Positions 52,273 to 61,055 of a DNA stretch of 64,000 bases are shown one piece after another. This DNA comes from Geobacter sp. DSM 9736 (GTDB taxonomy: Bacteria > Desulfobacterota > Desulfuromonadia > Geobacterales > Geobacteraceae). The notes beneath the pieces are model-generated. The model was not told the origin of the DNA, did no database searches, and saw only the letters and a program-made list of their open reading frames with translations. Made by a program: the position numbers and the translations under genes. The stretch's first letter is position 1, and each line of letters starts with the position of its first letter. Location: assembly GCF_900187405.1 (NCBI RefSeq), contig NZ_LT896716.1:2050001-2114000 (forward strand), read 5' to 3'.

Positions 52273-54671
52273 TGAAAATCCGCCTTGCCGAATACCAGGG
52301 TCTTTTCGTTGCCGTAGCGGTCGCAGAGAATTACCATCATCTTCTCCCCCTTGAACTCCTCTTCAGGGATGCGAATTTCCAAAGCCTTTGCTTTTTCCAG
52401 CCCCCCTGCCGCCTTCAGCAGATCCTCGCCCCAAAATACCCGGTCCAGCCTGAAGACATCACCATCGTAGTTGAGATCGATCATAGCCATGGAAAAAGTT
52501 TCAAAGTTAGCGAAATCCTCAGGATCGGTAGTCAGAGTCTTCGAGCGGAATTCGCTCACATCCACGACCAGCTCGGGGAGCAGTCCACGGCGCTTCGCAT
52601 GCGGTTTGTACTTCACCACCGGCTGTGAAATGAAATCAAAGCCGATAGCGTCAATGACCTCATTCACATCCGCCTCACGCATCGGCTGCTTGAGAGCACC
52701 CGGCTCCCGCTGCTGAATCAGGCGGAGAATGACCGAGATAGGCACCTTGAGAAAGACATACACCGCACCCACGCGCTCAATCTCGTCCTCGGCAAAGTCC
52801 ATGGCAACAGTCGGCGCTATCACATAGAACCGTTCCCCCTTCCTGCCGCGCAGGATCTGCTGGAGATTATCCACGTAGCCGTAATCGAGGGTCAGGGTGG
52901 GGTGATCCGGGTAGTTCCAGACCAGAGCGGAATGGGTACCGATGTAACCATCAAGCTCCAGGCCGTAACGGCTATGAACTTCCTCACGCACGCCGAACAG
53001 CTTTAGGACGAAGGGGCGGTACTCCTGCCACGGCATCCCGCGCAGCGACTCCATGTCGTACAGCCCCGCGCGATACAAGGCAAACTCCTTCGGCGGCAGC
53101 GTTTTTTCCTTCTCGGGCTTCTCCTTCGGAGCGACCAACGAAATGCGGAACTCACGCCCGTCCACGGTGACGCTCTTTTCGCCGGGGCCGTCGTCCGGGC
53201 CTACGTCGTCAAGTCTGTCGGGAGAAATACAGAGATTGGTTTCAGGGCAGGCAATTGCGAAAGGCGTTCCCTTCTTCAGGAGGTCGTGCTTGGAAACAAT
53301 CTCAGCCAGGTCAGCTAGCAGATCCAGCGTTACGTTGCATTCTCCATTTTTCGCTTTCTCAGTGATGAGGAGGAGGCCGGGGTGGCTTTTAAGGTGGTCG
53401 TTCCAGTCCGAAATACGTCCAGTAACAAGACGTTCGTCTGCTTTGGCTGATCCGATGTTACTGGTTAGAGTAAATAGCCGTTTCTGTATTGTGTAAATGG
53501 CTAGTTTACCGCAGTCAAAGGCTATCCATCGACGCCCGAGCTTTTCTGCAACCACCGGCGTAGAACCGCTGCCTGCAAAGCAGTCAATGACAATGTCGCC
53601 TTCTTTTGAAGAGGTTTTTATTATTCGTTCAAGCAACTTTTCTGGTTTTTGGGTAGGGTAGTTCGCTCGTTCTGCCGCCTGTGAGTTTACAGGGAATATG
53701 TCCAGCCAAAGATCCTGGACGGGCTGGCCTTGTACCTCATCAAGATAGCGTTTAATTCGAGGCACACCATTTTTTGTGTAGTAGAGGCGATCTTCTAACT
53801 CATAGCGCTGCATCGTTTCAAACGGACAACGCCAAATTTTTCTTATTTTCTTCCACTCATAATCATATCCACCACCTTTCAGCCCAGCTCCGACGAGGTC
53901 ACCATCAGTAAATCTACGACCATCTTTGTCAACATGCTTATATCGTTCTTTTAGATGTACGTGTGAATACTGGCTGTACTGAGCCGAGAATACATTGGAA
54001 TCTGATTTAGTATAAAACAGGATGGTGTCATGGACATTTGCATACGTTTTTGAGTCACTATGAGCAGATGTCCTCTTCCAGATAATTTCATTTTTAAAGT
54101 TATACTCTCCGAAGACTTCATCCATGATAGCCTTCATGTAGTGGATCTTTTTTACATCCAGATGAAGATAAATACTACCGTCATCGGCTAAAAGATCGCG
54201 GAGCAAAATGAGACGACGGCGCAGAAACTCGATGAACTGTGCCCCGAGAACCTTATCTCGATAAGCCTTCTCCTTGTCCTTCATAAAGTCCTGTTTCGTA
54301 GCAAAGGGAGGATCTATGTATATAAGTTTAATCTTGTCGCGAGTGCCAAAACGGTTAGCCCCCTGCTGATCGGCTAACAGTTCGCGCAAAGCCAGCAGGT
54401 TATCCCCCCACACAAGCAGATTCCGCCAGCCATCGCCATGTGGCCTGTCTTCGGCAAAGCGGCGCACCAGTTGCCACGGTGCCGCAGGCGTCTCCGCCAG
54501 CACCTGCTCCCGCTTCATCTTCCCGGCGTATTCCAGCCGGTACTCCTTGCCTACCTCGACGCTCTGCTCCCCCCCAGGGAACAGCTTCCCCCGCCAGTGC
54601 GCAGGTATCTGCTGCCCGGCCTGCAGCAAGCGTATCAGTTCATTTCGGTCGTCGTTATTGAGATTGGTCAT
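52269..54671 (-). CDS. type III-like DNA methyltransferase, Mod subunit (beta-class)
   Basis: An 800-aa modification and recognition subunit. Catalytic motif IV DPPF (120-123, IKLIYIDPPFATKQ) precedes the SAM-binding motif I FAGSGST (365-371), the order of beta-class N6-adenine or N4-cytosine methyltransferases. The variable target-recognition region should lie between them. About 400 residues follow motif I, longer than in EcoP1/EcoP15 Mod, and they have no motif I recognise. No repeat tract that would cause phase variation is seen. It is transcribed with res from 54726-54754. Confidence 0.92.
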   Translation of the reverse strand: MTNLNNDDRNELIRLLQAGQQIPAHWRGKLFPGGEQSVEVGKEYRLEYAGKMKREQVLAETPAAPWQLVRRFAEDRPHGDGWRNLLVWGDNLLALRELLADQQGANRFGTRDKIKLIYIDPPFATKQDFMKDKEKAYRDKVLGAQFIEFLRRRLILLRDLLADDGSIYLHLDVKKIHYMKAIMDEVFGEYNFKNEIIWKRTSAHSDSKTYANVHDTILFYTKSDSNVFSAQYSQYSHVHLKERYKHVDKDGRRFTDGDLVGAGLKGGGYDYEWKKIRKIWRCPFETMQRYELEDRLYYTKNGVPRIKRYLDEVQGQPVQDLWLDIFPVNSQAAERANYPTQKPEKLLERIIKTSSKEGDIVIDCFAGSGSTPVVAEKLGRRWIAFDCGKLAIYTIQKRLFTLTSNIGSAKADERLVTGRISDWNDHLKSHPGLLLITEKAKNGECNVTLDLLADLAEIVSKHDLLKKGTPFAIACPETNLCISPDRLDDVGPDDGPGEKSVTVDGREFRISLVAPKEKPEKEKTLPPKEFALYRAGLYDMESLRGMPWQEYRPFVLKLFGVREEVHSRYGLELDGYIGTHSALVWNYPDHPTLTLDYGYVDNLQQILRGRKGERFYVIAPTVAMDFAEDEIERVGAVYVFLKVPISVILRLIQQREPGALKQPMREADVNEVIDAIGFDFISQPVVKYKPHAKRRGLLPELVVDVSEFRSKTLTTDPEDFANFETFSMAMIDLNYDGDVFRLDRVFWGEDLLKAAGGLEKAKALEIRIPEEEFKGEKMMVILCDRYGNEKTLVFGKADFQ

Positions 54672-54725
54672 CTTTTCCGGTTCTTTCCACGACCACTATT
54701 GGCAGGTGCAAGGAAGTGAACCAGA

Positions 54726-54754
54726 AAAATACACTTTAGATGTGTATGTTTCAA
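54726..54754 (-). promoter_or_regulatory. promoter of the mod-res operon
   Basis: -35 TTGAAA (54749-54754), a 17-bp spacer and -10 TATTTT (54726-54731) on the minus strand, 55 nt before the mod ATG. A short imperfect dyad ACACTTTAGATGTGT lies in the spacer and is a possible binding site for the divergent XRE protein. Confidence 0.5.
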
Positions 54755-54816
54755 TAGATTTTATATATCGGATGATGCGGTAGTTAAGCACAAAACAGGT
54801 CTGTTATAGTGCCGCC

Positions 54817-55179
54817 ATGCCACGGAACAGGATCATCAAAAGCGGAGAAATCGGCGCGGCGATCAAAAGGCGCAGGAACGAGCTGGGTTATTCGCAGGAG
54901 TGGCTTGCAGAATTTCTTGATGTGTCGTACCAGCAGGTACAGCGATACGAAAACGGGATCAGCATGATCAACGTGGAGACTCTGCAGAAGATTGCCGGGG
55001 CGCTGTCCGTACCGGCAACCTTCTTCTTCAACACGGAGCGTCCGCACGTGGCGGCGGAGCCGTCACTCCCCTACCAATCTGCAGACGAAAAAGCCCTCCT
55101 GAAGCATTACCGGCAAATCCCCGCAAAGTCCGACAGGGAGCTGGTTGTAAGGGTCGCCCGCCTTGCTTCCAGAAAATGA
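54817..55179 (+). CDS. XRE-family transcriptional regulator
   Basis: A 120-aa Cro/CI-type protein. The HTH spans about residues 10-66 (IGAAIKRRRNELGYSQEWLA, FLDVSYQQVQRYENGISMIN, VETLQKIAGALSV), followed by an Ala/Pro linker and a short helical C-terminus. It is divergent from mod-res with a 145-nt shared promoter region, so it may be the controller of that R-M operon. There is no Shine-Dalgarno, and TATAGT (54805-54810) ends 6 nt before the ATG: the mRNA looks leaderless, a feature known for many C proteins. Confidence 0.88.
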   Translation: MPRNRIIKSGEIGAAIKRRRNELGYSQEWLAEFLDVSYQQVQRYENGISMINVETLQKIAGALSVPATFFFNTERPHVAAEPSLPYQSADEKALLKHYRQIPAKSDRELVVRVARLASRK

Positions 55180-55200
55180 ACGCGGAGAACAAAAACGCAA

Positions 55201-55229
55201 AAAAGGCACGGAGCCAGTCCGTGCCTTTT
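55201..55229 (+). terminator. terminator of the XRE regulator gene
   Basis: AAAAGGCACGGA (55201-55212), loop GCCAG and TCCGTGCCTTTT (55218-55229), then TTTAT. It is symmetric A/T-flanked, so it could also stop minus-strand transcripts. Confidence 0.85.
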
Positions 55230-55260
55230 TTATTCGAATAAAAAATTTTTTCTGCTCCCA

Positions 55261-55854
55261 CTATTGCCCTAGTAGCGCGTCCCCCTCCTCCGGCGGAAGC
55301 TCCTTCCCTAAGACCTCCCACAGATTGAGCACCAGCTCGGGGAATATGGCGACGGGGAGAGTTTCCGTCCAGCCGATAACGTCCCCCGCTCCGTAGCGGC
55401 CCTCACTCAGCACGAACCGCTCCACCATGTCGTGCTCGGGATCGACAATCATGTATTCCCGCACGCCGAACCGCTCGTAAAGGGCTTTCTTCTCCCGCTT
55501 GTCCTTCACCCCCGTGGAGGGCGAAAGAATCTCCACCACCAGGTCCGGAGCGCCCTGCACATTGGCTTCAGTGAGCTTGCTTCCGTTGCACACAACCAGA
55601 ATATCTGGCTGGACTACGTTGCTGTCGTCGAGAACCACATCGGTGGGGGCATATAAGACATTGCACTGTTTGCCTTTGAAGTAACTCCTGAACAGCGCGA
55701 ATATGCTCCCTGACACTTCCTGATGACGTGTCGTCGGCGCCGGAGTCATGGCATATGCCTCGCCGCCGATAATCTCCCATCGCTCGTCGGAGGGCCATGT
55801 GAGGTAATCCGCATAGGTGAAGCGACCTCCAACTTTTCGCGCCGTGGGACCCAT
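55261..55854 (-). CDS. Uma2-family (DUF820) putative endonuclease-fold protein
   Basis: A 197-aa protein: FTYADYLTWPSDERWEIIGG, DVVLDDSNVVQPDILVV, GAPDLVVEILSPSTGVKDKR and YERFGVREYMIVDPE. The Asp of PDI/PDL and Glu of VEILS with the following Lys form the PD-(D/E)xK-like core of this family. The function is not established; members are abundant in cyanobacteria and near mobile genes. It is not obviously part of the R-M operon, being separated from it by the XRE gene and its terminator. Confidence 0.85.
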   Translation of the reverse strand: MGPTARKVGGRFTYADYLTWPSDERWEIIGGEAYAMTPAPTTRHQEVSGSIFALFRSYFKGKQCNVLYAPTDVVLDDSNVVQPDILVVCNGSKLTEANVQGAPDLVVEILSPSTGVKDKREKKALYERFGVREYMIVDPEHDMVERFVLSEGRYGAGDVIGWTETLPVAIFPELVLNLWEVLGKELPPEEGDALLGQ

Positions 55855-55939
55855 AGCTGCCTCCTCAGCAGTCGTGAAGCCTGCTTCAAATGACCTTATA
55901 CCATGAGGTTGTCGCCATGTAAACGGTGGGTTTTTAAGA

Positions 55940-56248
55940 CTAACCTGTCACAGTCCGCTGGATCACCTCATGCTCCGCCTCGATAATCCGCCGGAACAGC
56001 TTGCCCAAGGTGAACCAGTTGAATGCATGTATCATGAAAGGGAGGTCCGACCTCGAGAGTGCCTTTTTCAGGTCGGTGAATTCGAGCGGGTCGAGGAATC
56101 CGTCGGCGATGATCACGAGATCAAGATCGGAGAAGCGCTTGAGGTTGCGGCCGTGGACCCGGGAGCCGAAGGCCCATACCTCGTAGCAGGGGATGTGGGA
56201 ACGCAGAATTTTCAGGATAGTTTCCAGGTCTGCTGGGTCGATGTGCAT
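55940..56248 (-). CDS. orphan MNT-type nucleotidyltransferase
   Basis: A 102-aa minimal nucleotidyltransferase: VWAFGSRVHGRNLKRFSDLD then LVIIADG contains the GS(x)n-DxD active site, and EAEHEVIQ closes the fold. Such MNT proteins usually act with a HepT partner as antitoxin that AMPylates the HepT RNase. No HepT gene is adjacent: the upstream side is the asd terminator and the downstream side is the Uma2 gene. It may be a leftover or work with a distant partner. Confidence 0.8.
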   Translation of the reverse strand: MHIDPADLETILKILRSHIPCYEVWAFGSRVHGRNLKRFSDLDLVIIADGFLDPLEFTDLKKALSRSDLPFMIHAFNWFTLGKLFRRIIEAEHEVIQRTVTG

Positions 56249-56284
56249 CGGAGGTGGAGAATCCTTTCATGATCTGCGAGTAAA

Positions 56285-56323
56285 AGCGAAAAAAGGGACG
56301 GGCCGTCAGTGCCCGTCCCTTTT
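56285..56323 (-). terminator. terminator downstream of asd
   Basis: AAAAGGGACGGGC / GCCCGTCCCTTTT (56291-56303 with 56311-56323), a 13-bp stem with a 7-nt loop followed on the minus strand by more T. It lies 39 nt beyond the asd stop. Confidence 0.85.
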
Positions 56324-56361
56324 CCTTTCTTCTGATGAAGCAGCCGCCAAGACTGCTCCTA

Positions 56362-57459
56362 CTACTTCTCCATCAGGATACGCAGCATGCGGCGAAGCGG
56401 CTCGGCGGCCCCCCAGAGGAGCTGGTCGCCGCAGGTGAAAGCCTGCACGTACTGTGGCCCCATCTTCATCTTACGCACCCGTCCGACCGGAACGGTGAGG
56501 GTGCCGGACACGGCTGCCGGAGTGAGCTGCGCCAGCGAGTCCGCCTTGTTGTTGGGGACGAGCTTCGCCCACTGGTTGTCGTTGGCGATGAGGTTCTCGA
56601 TGTCGGCTATCGGCACATCCTTGTTGAGCTTGATGGTGATGCCCTGGCTGTGGCAGCGCATCGCGCCGACCCGCACGCAGATGCCGTCGACCGGAATCGG
56701 CGACGAGGCACCGAGAATTTTGTTTGTCTCGGCAAAGCCTTTCCACTCTTCGCGGCTCTGCCCGTCCTCAACCTCACGGTCGATCCAGGGGAGGAGGTTG
56801 CCGGCCAGCGGAAAGCCGAATTCTTTTTTCGGCATTGCATCACCGCGCAGCTCTGCCGTCACCTTCCGGTCGATCTCCAGGATCGCCGACGATGGATTTT
56901 TCAGAAGATCGGCAACCGAGCCGTGGAGAACTCCCATCTGGGAGAGGAGTTCACGCATATTGGGGGCCCCTGCGCCGGATGCGGCCTGGTAGGTCATGGA
57001 GGAGAGCCACTCCACCAGCCCCGCGCGGAAAAGTCCGCCCAGCCCCATGAGCATGAGGCTTACGGTGCAGTTGCCGCCTATGAAGTCCTTCTGCCCTTGG
57101 GCGAGCGCCGCGTCGATGACGTTGCGGTTCACCGGATCGAGGATGATGACAGCGTTCGGCTCCATCCGCAAAGTCGACGCCGCGTCGATCCAGTAGCCGT
57201 TCCAGCCGCTCTTACGCAGCTCGGGATGAACCGCCTTCGTGTAGTCCCCACCTTGGCAGGTAAGGATCACGTCGAGCTTTTTCAACTCCTCAAGATCAGA
57301 TGCGTTCTTCAGCGTCCCGGCGTTCATGGGGGCAGGCTGCCCCGCCTGGGAGGTGGAGAAAAATACCGGTTCGATCCCTGCGAAATCGTTTTCCTCCTGC
57401 ATGCGCTGAAGGAGTACCGAACCGACCATGCCGCGCCAACCGATAAGTCCAACTTTCAT
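56362..57459 (-). CDS. asd: aspartate-semialdehyde dehydrogenase
   Basis: Makes aspartate semialdehyde for lysine, threonine, methionine and diaminopimelate synthesis. The 365-aa enzyme starts [20 protein letters not shown] (NADP fold) and has the catalytic Cys131 in [18 protein letters not shown], with [12 protein letters not shown] after it. It resembles the gammaproteobacterial Asd class. A divergent Asd-like paralog lies immediately upstream on the same strand (97-nt gap). Confidence 0.96.
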   Translation of the reverse strand: MKVGLIGWRGMVGSVLLQRMQEENDFAGIEPVFFSTSQAGQPAPMNAGTLKNASDLEELKKLDVILTCQGGDYTKAVHPELRKSGWNGYWIDAASTLRMEPNAVIILDPVNRNVIDAALAQGQKDFIGGNCTVSLMLMGLGGLFRAGLVEWLSSMTYQAASGAGAPNMRELLSQMGVLHGSVADLLKNPSSAILEIDRKVTAELRGDAMPKKEFGFPLAGNLLPWIDREVEDGQSREEWKGFAETNKILGASSPIPVDGICVRVGAMRCHSQGITIKLNKDVPIADIENLIANDNQWAKLVPNNKADSLAQLTPAAVSGTLTVPVGRVRKMKMGPQYVQAFTCGDQLLWGAAEPLRRMLRILMEK

Positions 57460-57556
57460 AACCTGTTTCCTCTTCTATGTGTGATGTGGAAAAATGAATA
57501 AATAGCGTAACAACTATACATATAGGGGCCGAATAAGGGAAGCCCCTTTCTCTCGG

Positions 57557-58576
57557 CTACTTAAGGTACTTGGAGGCAAGCAGCTCGGCGACCTGCACCG
57601 CGCCGCAGGCCGGAAGCCGCACATTGTCGGCGGCCGTCCAGATATTCAGGGCGTTCTCCTCCGAGGCATCCTGCCGTATGCGCCCTGCATGGACCTGCTC
57701 CTCCCCCGTTGCGTCAACCGGCATCGGATACTCCCTGCTCGCCGGATCATCCACCAGGCGCACCCCCGGAGCCTTTTCCAGCATCTCGCGTGCCTTTACC
57801 ACAGACAGCGGCCGTGTCGTCTGTACGTTGATAGATGCGCTGTCCCCGTAGAAGACCGGGACACGAACGGTAGTTGCGGTGACGCGGACGTTACCACCGA
57901 GAACCTTCTTCGTCTCATTGATAAGCCTGGTTTCCTCCCGCGTGTATCCCTCCTCCGCAAATCCATCGATTTGAGGGAGACAGTTGAATGCGACCTGGTG
58001 CGGGTAGACCTCTGCCGTCGCCGGCTTACCGTTTAGCAGCGACACGACCTGCTTCTGCAGCTCGTCCACCGCCTTCTTCCCAGTGCTCGAGACCGACTGG
58101 TAGGTCGACACGACGACTCGTTCGATGGAGGCGGCATCATCCAGCGGCTTGAGGGCCACTAAGAGCTGCATTGCCGCGGCTGAGGGGATGGCTATTATCC
58201 CCCTGGCCATGTATCCGGCTACAGCGTCGGAGTTCACGTCAGGAACTACCAGCGGCACGTCCGTCTCCATCCGCCAGGCAGCCGACGTGTCGATGCACAA
58301 TGCTCCCGCCCGGACCGCGGCGGGACAGAACTCACGGGCATGGTCGCTGCCGGCGGCAAAGAAGGCGATGTTGATGCCGGTGAAACAGTCGGCAGTAAGT
58401 TCCTCCACCACGACGGCCTTGCCACCGAACTCGATGACCTCGCCCACACCCGCGCCCGCAGCGAGTAGCTTTAACGTGCCAACAGGAAACTCCCGATCCT
58501 TGAGACACTGCAGGATCTCCTTACCGATGATGCCGGTTGCACCGACAACTGCTATGTTCCACTTTTTTCCCGACAT
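57557..58576 (-). CDS. Asd-like paralog lacking the catalytic cysteine (Usg-type)
   Basis: This 339-aa protein has the Asd fold of the other class: NIAVVGATGIIGKEILQCL, FFAAGSDHAREFCPAAVRAG, then SSTGKKAVDELQKQV and GYTREETRLINETKKVLGG. The normal IIANPNCSTIQ segment is here IIAIPSAAAMQ (about 127-137), so the catalytic Cys is Ala133. It should not be an active dehydrogenase by the known mechanism. The closest named analogue is E. coli Usg, whose function is unknown. ATG 58576 is used (GGAG 10 nt upstream); an ATG three codons earlier is too close to that site. Confidence 0.82.
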   Translation of the reverse strand: MSGKKWNIAVVGATGIIGKEILQCLKDREFPVGTLKLLAAGAGVGEVIEFGGKAVVVEELTADCFTGINIAFFAAGSDHAREFCPAAVRAGALCIDTSAAWRMETDVPLVVPDVNSDAVAGYMARGIIAIPSAAAMQLLVALKPLDDAASIERVVVSTYQSVSSTGKKAVDELQKQVVSLLNGKPATAEVYPHQVAFNCLPQIDGFAEEGYTREETRLINETKKVLGGNVRVTATTVRVPVFYGDSASINVQTTRPLSVVKAREMLEKAPGVRLVDDPASREYPMPVDATGEEQVHAGRIRQDASEENALNIWTAADNVRLPACGAVQVAELLASKYLK

Positions 58577-58734
58577 GTATTTCATTCTCCGCTGAGGGGA
58601 GGTTAAGGTTGAGGAACGTCCAATACCTTTACTTTTGACTAGTACGAGATGCGATTCCGGAAATCAACTTGTTTAGCTCATGATGCAAGGAACGCAGATC
58701 CGAATCGAGAGTTCCCCCTGTCTCCAGCTTTCTC

Positions 58735-58800
58735 CCTCAACCTCAACCTCAACCTCAACCTCAACCTCAACCTCAACCTCAACCTCAACCTTAACCTTAA
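58735..58800. repeat. tandem hexamer repeat, (CCTCAA)9(CCTTAA)2
   Basis: Eleven head-to-tail 6-bp units between the usg-like gene and leuB. The last CCTTAA contains the leuB stop codon (58797-58799). On the leuB strand the units read GGTTAA/GGTTGA, so every second codon after leuB is an in-frame stop. Confidence 0.95.
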
Positions 58801-59888
58801 CCTAGGTTTTCCACGATAGCGTCGCCGATTTCCCGAGTATTTACCAGCTTCTCCCCGTCCTTCTTCTGGTAGATGTCGCGGGTACGGTACCCCTGGTCGA
58901 GGACCTTCGCCACGGCGTTGTCGATGGCGTCCGCCGCATCCACCATCCCGAAGGAGTAGCGGAGCATCATTCCCGCTGAGAGGATCTGGGCGATGGGGTT
59001 CGCAATCCCCTGGCCTGCAATGTCGGGGGCCGAGCCGCCGGAAGGCTCGTACATGCCGAAGGTGCCCTCAGCCAGCGACGCCGACGGAAGCATCCCGAGA
59101 GAGCCGGTCAGCATGGCAGCCTCGTCGGAAAGGATATCACCGAACATGTTCTCGCACAGAAGAACGTCGAACTGCTTCGGCCAGCGCACGAGCTGCATGG
59201 CGCCGTTGTCCACGTACATGTGTGTGAGCTCGACGTCGGGATACTCCTTGCCGATGCCGGTTACCACCTCGCGCCATAGGACCGAGGAGGAAAGAACGTT
59301 CGCCTTGTCGATGGAGCAGACCTTCTTGCCGCGCTTGCGGGCCGCCTGGAACGCCACGTGCGTGATCCGCTCGATCTCGGGGACCGAATAGCGCATGGTG
59401 TCGAAACCCACCCGCTCGCGTCCCGTCCCCTCGATCCCTTTCGGCTGGGCGAAGTAGATGCCGCCGGTCAGCTCGCGGACGACGAGGACGTTGAAACCGC
59501 CGGCGATGACTTCTTCCTTGAGGGAGGAGGCGCCGGTAAGCGAAGGGAAGATGATGGCGGGTCGCAGGTTGGCGTAGAGCCCGAAGATCTTTCGCAGCGG
59601 CAGAAGAGCGCCGCGCTCGGGCTGCTCGTCGGGGGGAAGAGTTTCCCACTTCGGACCGCCCACGGAACCGAAAAGGATGGCGTCGCTCGCCCTGCAGATG
59701 TCGATGGTCGTCTGGGGCAGCGCCTTCCCCTCGTTATCGATGCCTGCCCCGCCGACGTTGGCATGGGTCCGCTCGAACTTCACTTCGTATTTCTTCTCAA
59801 CCGCGTCCAGCACGCGGAGCGCCTCGGCCATCACCTCCGGCCCGATGCCGTCCCCCGGCAGAACCGCCACTTTGTATGTCTTCGCCAT
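58797..59888 (-). CDS. leuB: 3-isopropylmalate dehydrogenase
   Basis: Oxidatively decarboxylates 3-isopropylmalate to 2-ketoisocaproate in leucine synthesis. The 363-aa enzyme has [20 protein letters not shown] at the start, substrate residues in LRPAIIFP and the [11 protein letters not shown] segment, and the metal and NAD region [20 protein letters not shown] with [17 protein letters not shown]. The ATG has AGGAGGATTCCAT-type spacing. Its stop codon lies within the hexamer repeat. Confidence 0.97.
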   Translation of the reverse strand: MAKTYKVAVLPGDGIGPEVMAEALRVLDAVEKKYEVKFERTHANVGGAGIDNEGKALPQTTIDICRASDAILFGSVGGPKWETLPPDEQPERGALLPLRKIFGLYANLRPAIIFPSLTGASSLKEEVIAGGFNVLVVRELTGGIYFAQPKGIEGTGRERVGFDTMRYSVPEIERITHVAFQAARKRGKKVCSIDKANVLSSSVLWREVVTGIGKEYPDVELTHMYVDNGAMQLVRWPKQFDVLLCENMFGDILSDEAAMLTGSLGMLPSASLAEGTFGMYEPSGGSAPDIAGQGIANPIAQILSAGMMLRYSFGMVDAADAIDNAVAKVLDQGYRTRDIYQKKDGEKLVNTREIGDAIVENLG

Positions 59889-60060
59889 ATGGAATCCTCC
59901 TTTTTCGCATTAAATCTTGCGATATTATGTGCGGAGGTGGGAGGTGTCAATAAAAAAAGCCGGGGTCTCCCTTCAGGTTGAGCGGGTAGGACAAGGCGCC
60001 AGTCTTGATCGTTCCTTGATGCGCCTCGTTTCTGAAAATGTGTAAGCACTGGGGGAAGAA

Positions 60061-60309
60061 ATGGTGAGGACACAAGTGCAACTGACCGAAGAGCAGGTAG
60101 CATCTCTTAAACATCTGGCTGCCGAGCAGCATGTATCAATGGCGGGAATCATCCGCAGAGCTGTGGACCTTCTGGCCCGAACACGCTTCGTCCCCGATGA
60201 CAAGACCCGGCGGCAAAAAGCGGCAGCGGCGGCAGGCCGATTTCATTCCGGCTGCGGTGATCTTGCAAAAGAGCACGACCGGTATGTCGCGGAGGCGTTC
60301 CACAGATGA
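60061..60309 (+). CDS. ribbon-helix-helix antitoxin (VapB-like)
   Basis: An 82-aa protein: MVRTQVQLTEEQVASLKHLA then AEQHVSMAGIIRRAVD is a ribbon-helix-helix DNA-binding domain. The Ala/Arg-rich C-terminus would bind the toxin. The ribosome site GGGGGAAGAA precedes the ATG. Its stop overlaps the PIN-toxin start by 4 nt (ATGA). It is intact while its partner is broken. Confidence 0.85.
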   Translation: MVRTQVQLTEEQVASLKHLAAEQHVSMAGIIRRAVDLLARTRFVPDDKTRRQKAAAAAGRFHSGCGDLAKEHDRYVAEAFHR

Positions 60310-60702
60310 GCATATTCATCGACACCTCCGGATTTCTTGCCGTCCTCGACAGTGACGATAGCTGCCATGAAAAGGCAAGAGCAGAGTGGCTTAGGCTGCT
60401 GGATTCCGACCATGACCTGATATCCAGCAGCTATATCCTGGTGGAAACCATTGCCGTGCTCCAGAAAGATTGGGTTTGGAAGCGGTGCGGGTGTTCCAGG
60501 AAGATGTGGTTCCGGTGCTGAAGATTCTGTGGGTTGACGAGATCATGCACGTTGCGGGAATCAGTACCGTTTTATCCTCAAACAGAGAAAGCTTTCCCCC
60601 GTTGACTGTGTAAGTTTCGAGTCAATGCGGGTTGGCGGAGTAACGGCAGCCTTTACCTTCGATCGGCACTTTAAGGCGCAGGGGTTCGCTTGCGTTCCGT
60701 GA
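60306..60702 (+). pseudogene. PIN-domain (VapC-like) toxin, two frameshifts
   Basis: Frame 1 reads MSIFIDTSGFLAVLDSDDSC and on to VETIAVLQK. Near 60467-60470 the homology jumps frame to RLGLEAVRVFQEDVVPVLKI and EIMHVAGISTVLSSN. Around 60580-60595 it jumps again to KLSPVDCVSFESMRVGGVTA and AFTFDRHFKAQGFACVP, stopping at 60700-60702. All four PIN acidic residues (Asp6, Glu of VETIAVL, Asp of VDCVSF, Asp of FDRHF) survive across the three frames. The break is therefore recent or reflects sequencing errors. Confidence 0.85.
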
Positions 60703-60774
60703 TGTCCTATTTACATCTCTCACGAGGAAGAGCATCAGTACGCGTAATTCCTGAGAGAGCAGGAGAAAGCAACA

Positions 60775-61055
60775 ATGAAGCACCCGAAGCTGGATAAAGA
60801 TGAGCAGGAACTACTCGACTCATTCTACAGGGGTGAATGGACGTCGACGGGCCGACAAGAAGGCCGAAAAGCGGCGCTTCTCCAAGATCGCGCACCATAC
60901 CGTCCGCAAGGACCAGCGCGTCAACATCCGCATCTCGTCCAAGCACTTGGAGGGGCTCAAGAAAAGGGCTATCGAGGAATATTCCTTACCAGACCCTTAT
61001 TTCAAGCATACTGCATAAGCACCTTTCGGGGGCATTGAAGGACAGGGCGGCGTAG
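60775..61055 (+). pseudogene. CopG/BrnA-like antitoxin, two frameshifts
   Basis: The frame from ATG 60775 reads MKHPKLDKDEQELLDSFYRG EW, then shifts near 60836-60845 to RRADKKAEKRRFSKIAHHTV and RKDQRVNIRISSKHLEGLKK. It shifts again near 60980 to IPYQTLISSILHKHLSGALK and DRAA, stopping at TAG 61053-61055. Joined, this is a complete ribbon-helix-helix antitoxin of about 93 aa of the kind paired with BrnT or RelE toxins. No toxin gene is adjacent. Confidence 0.82.
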
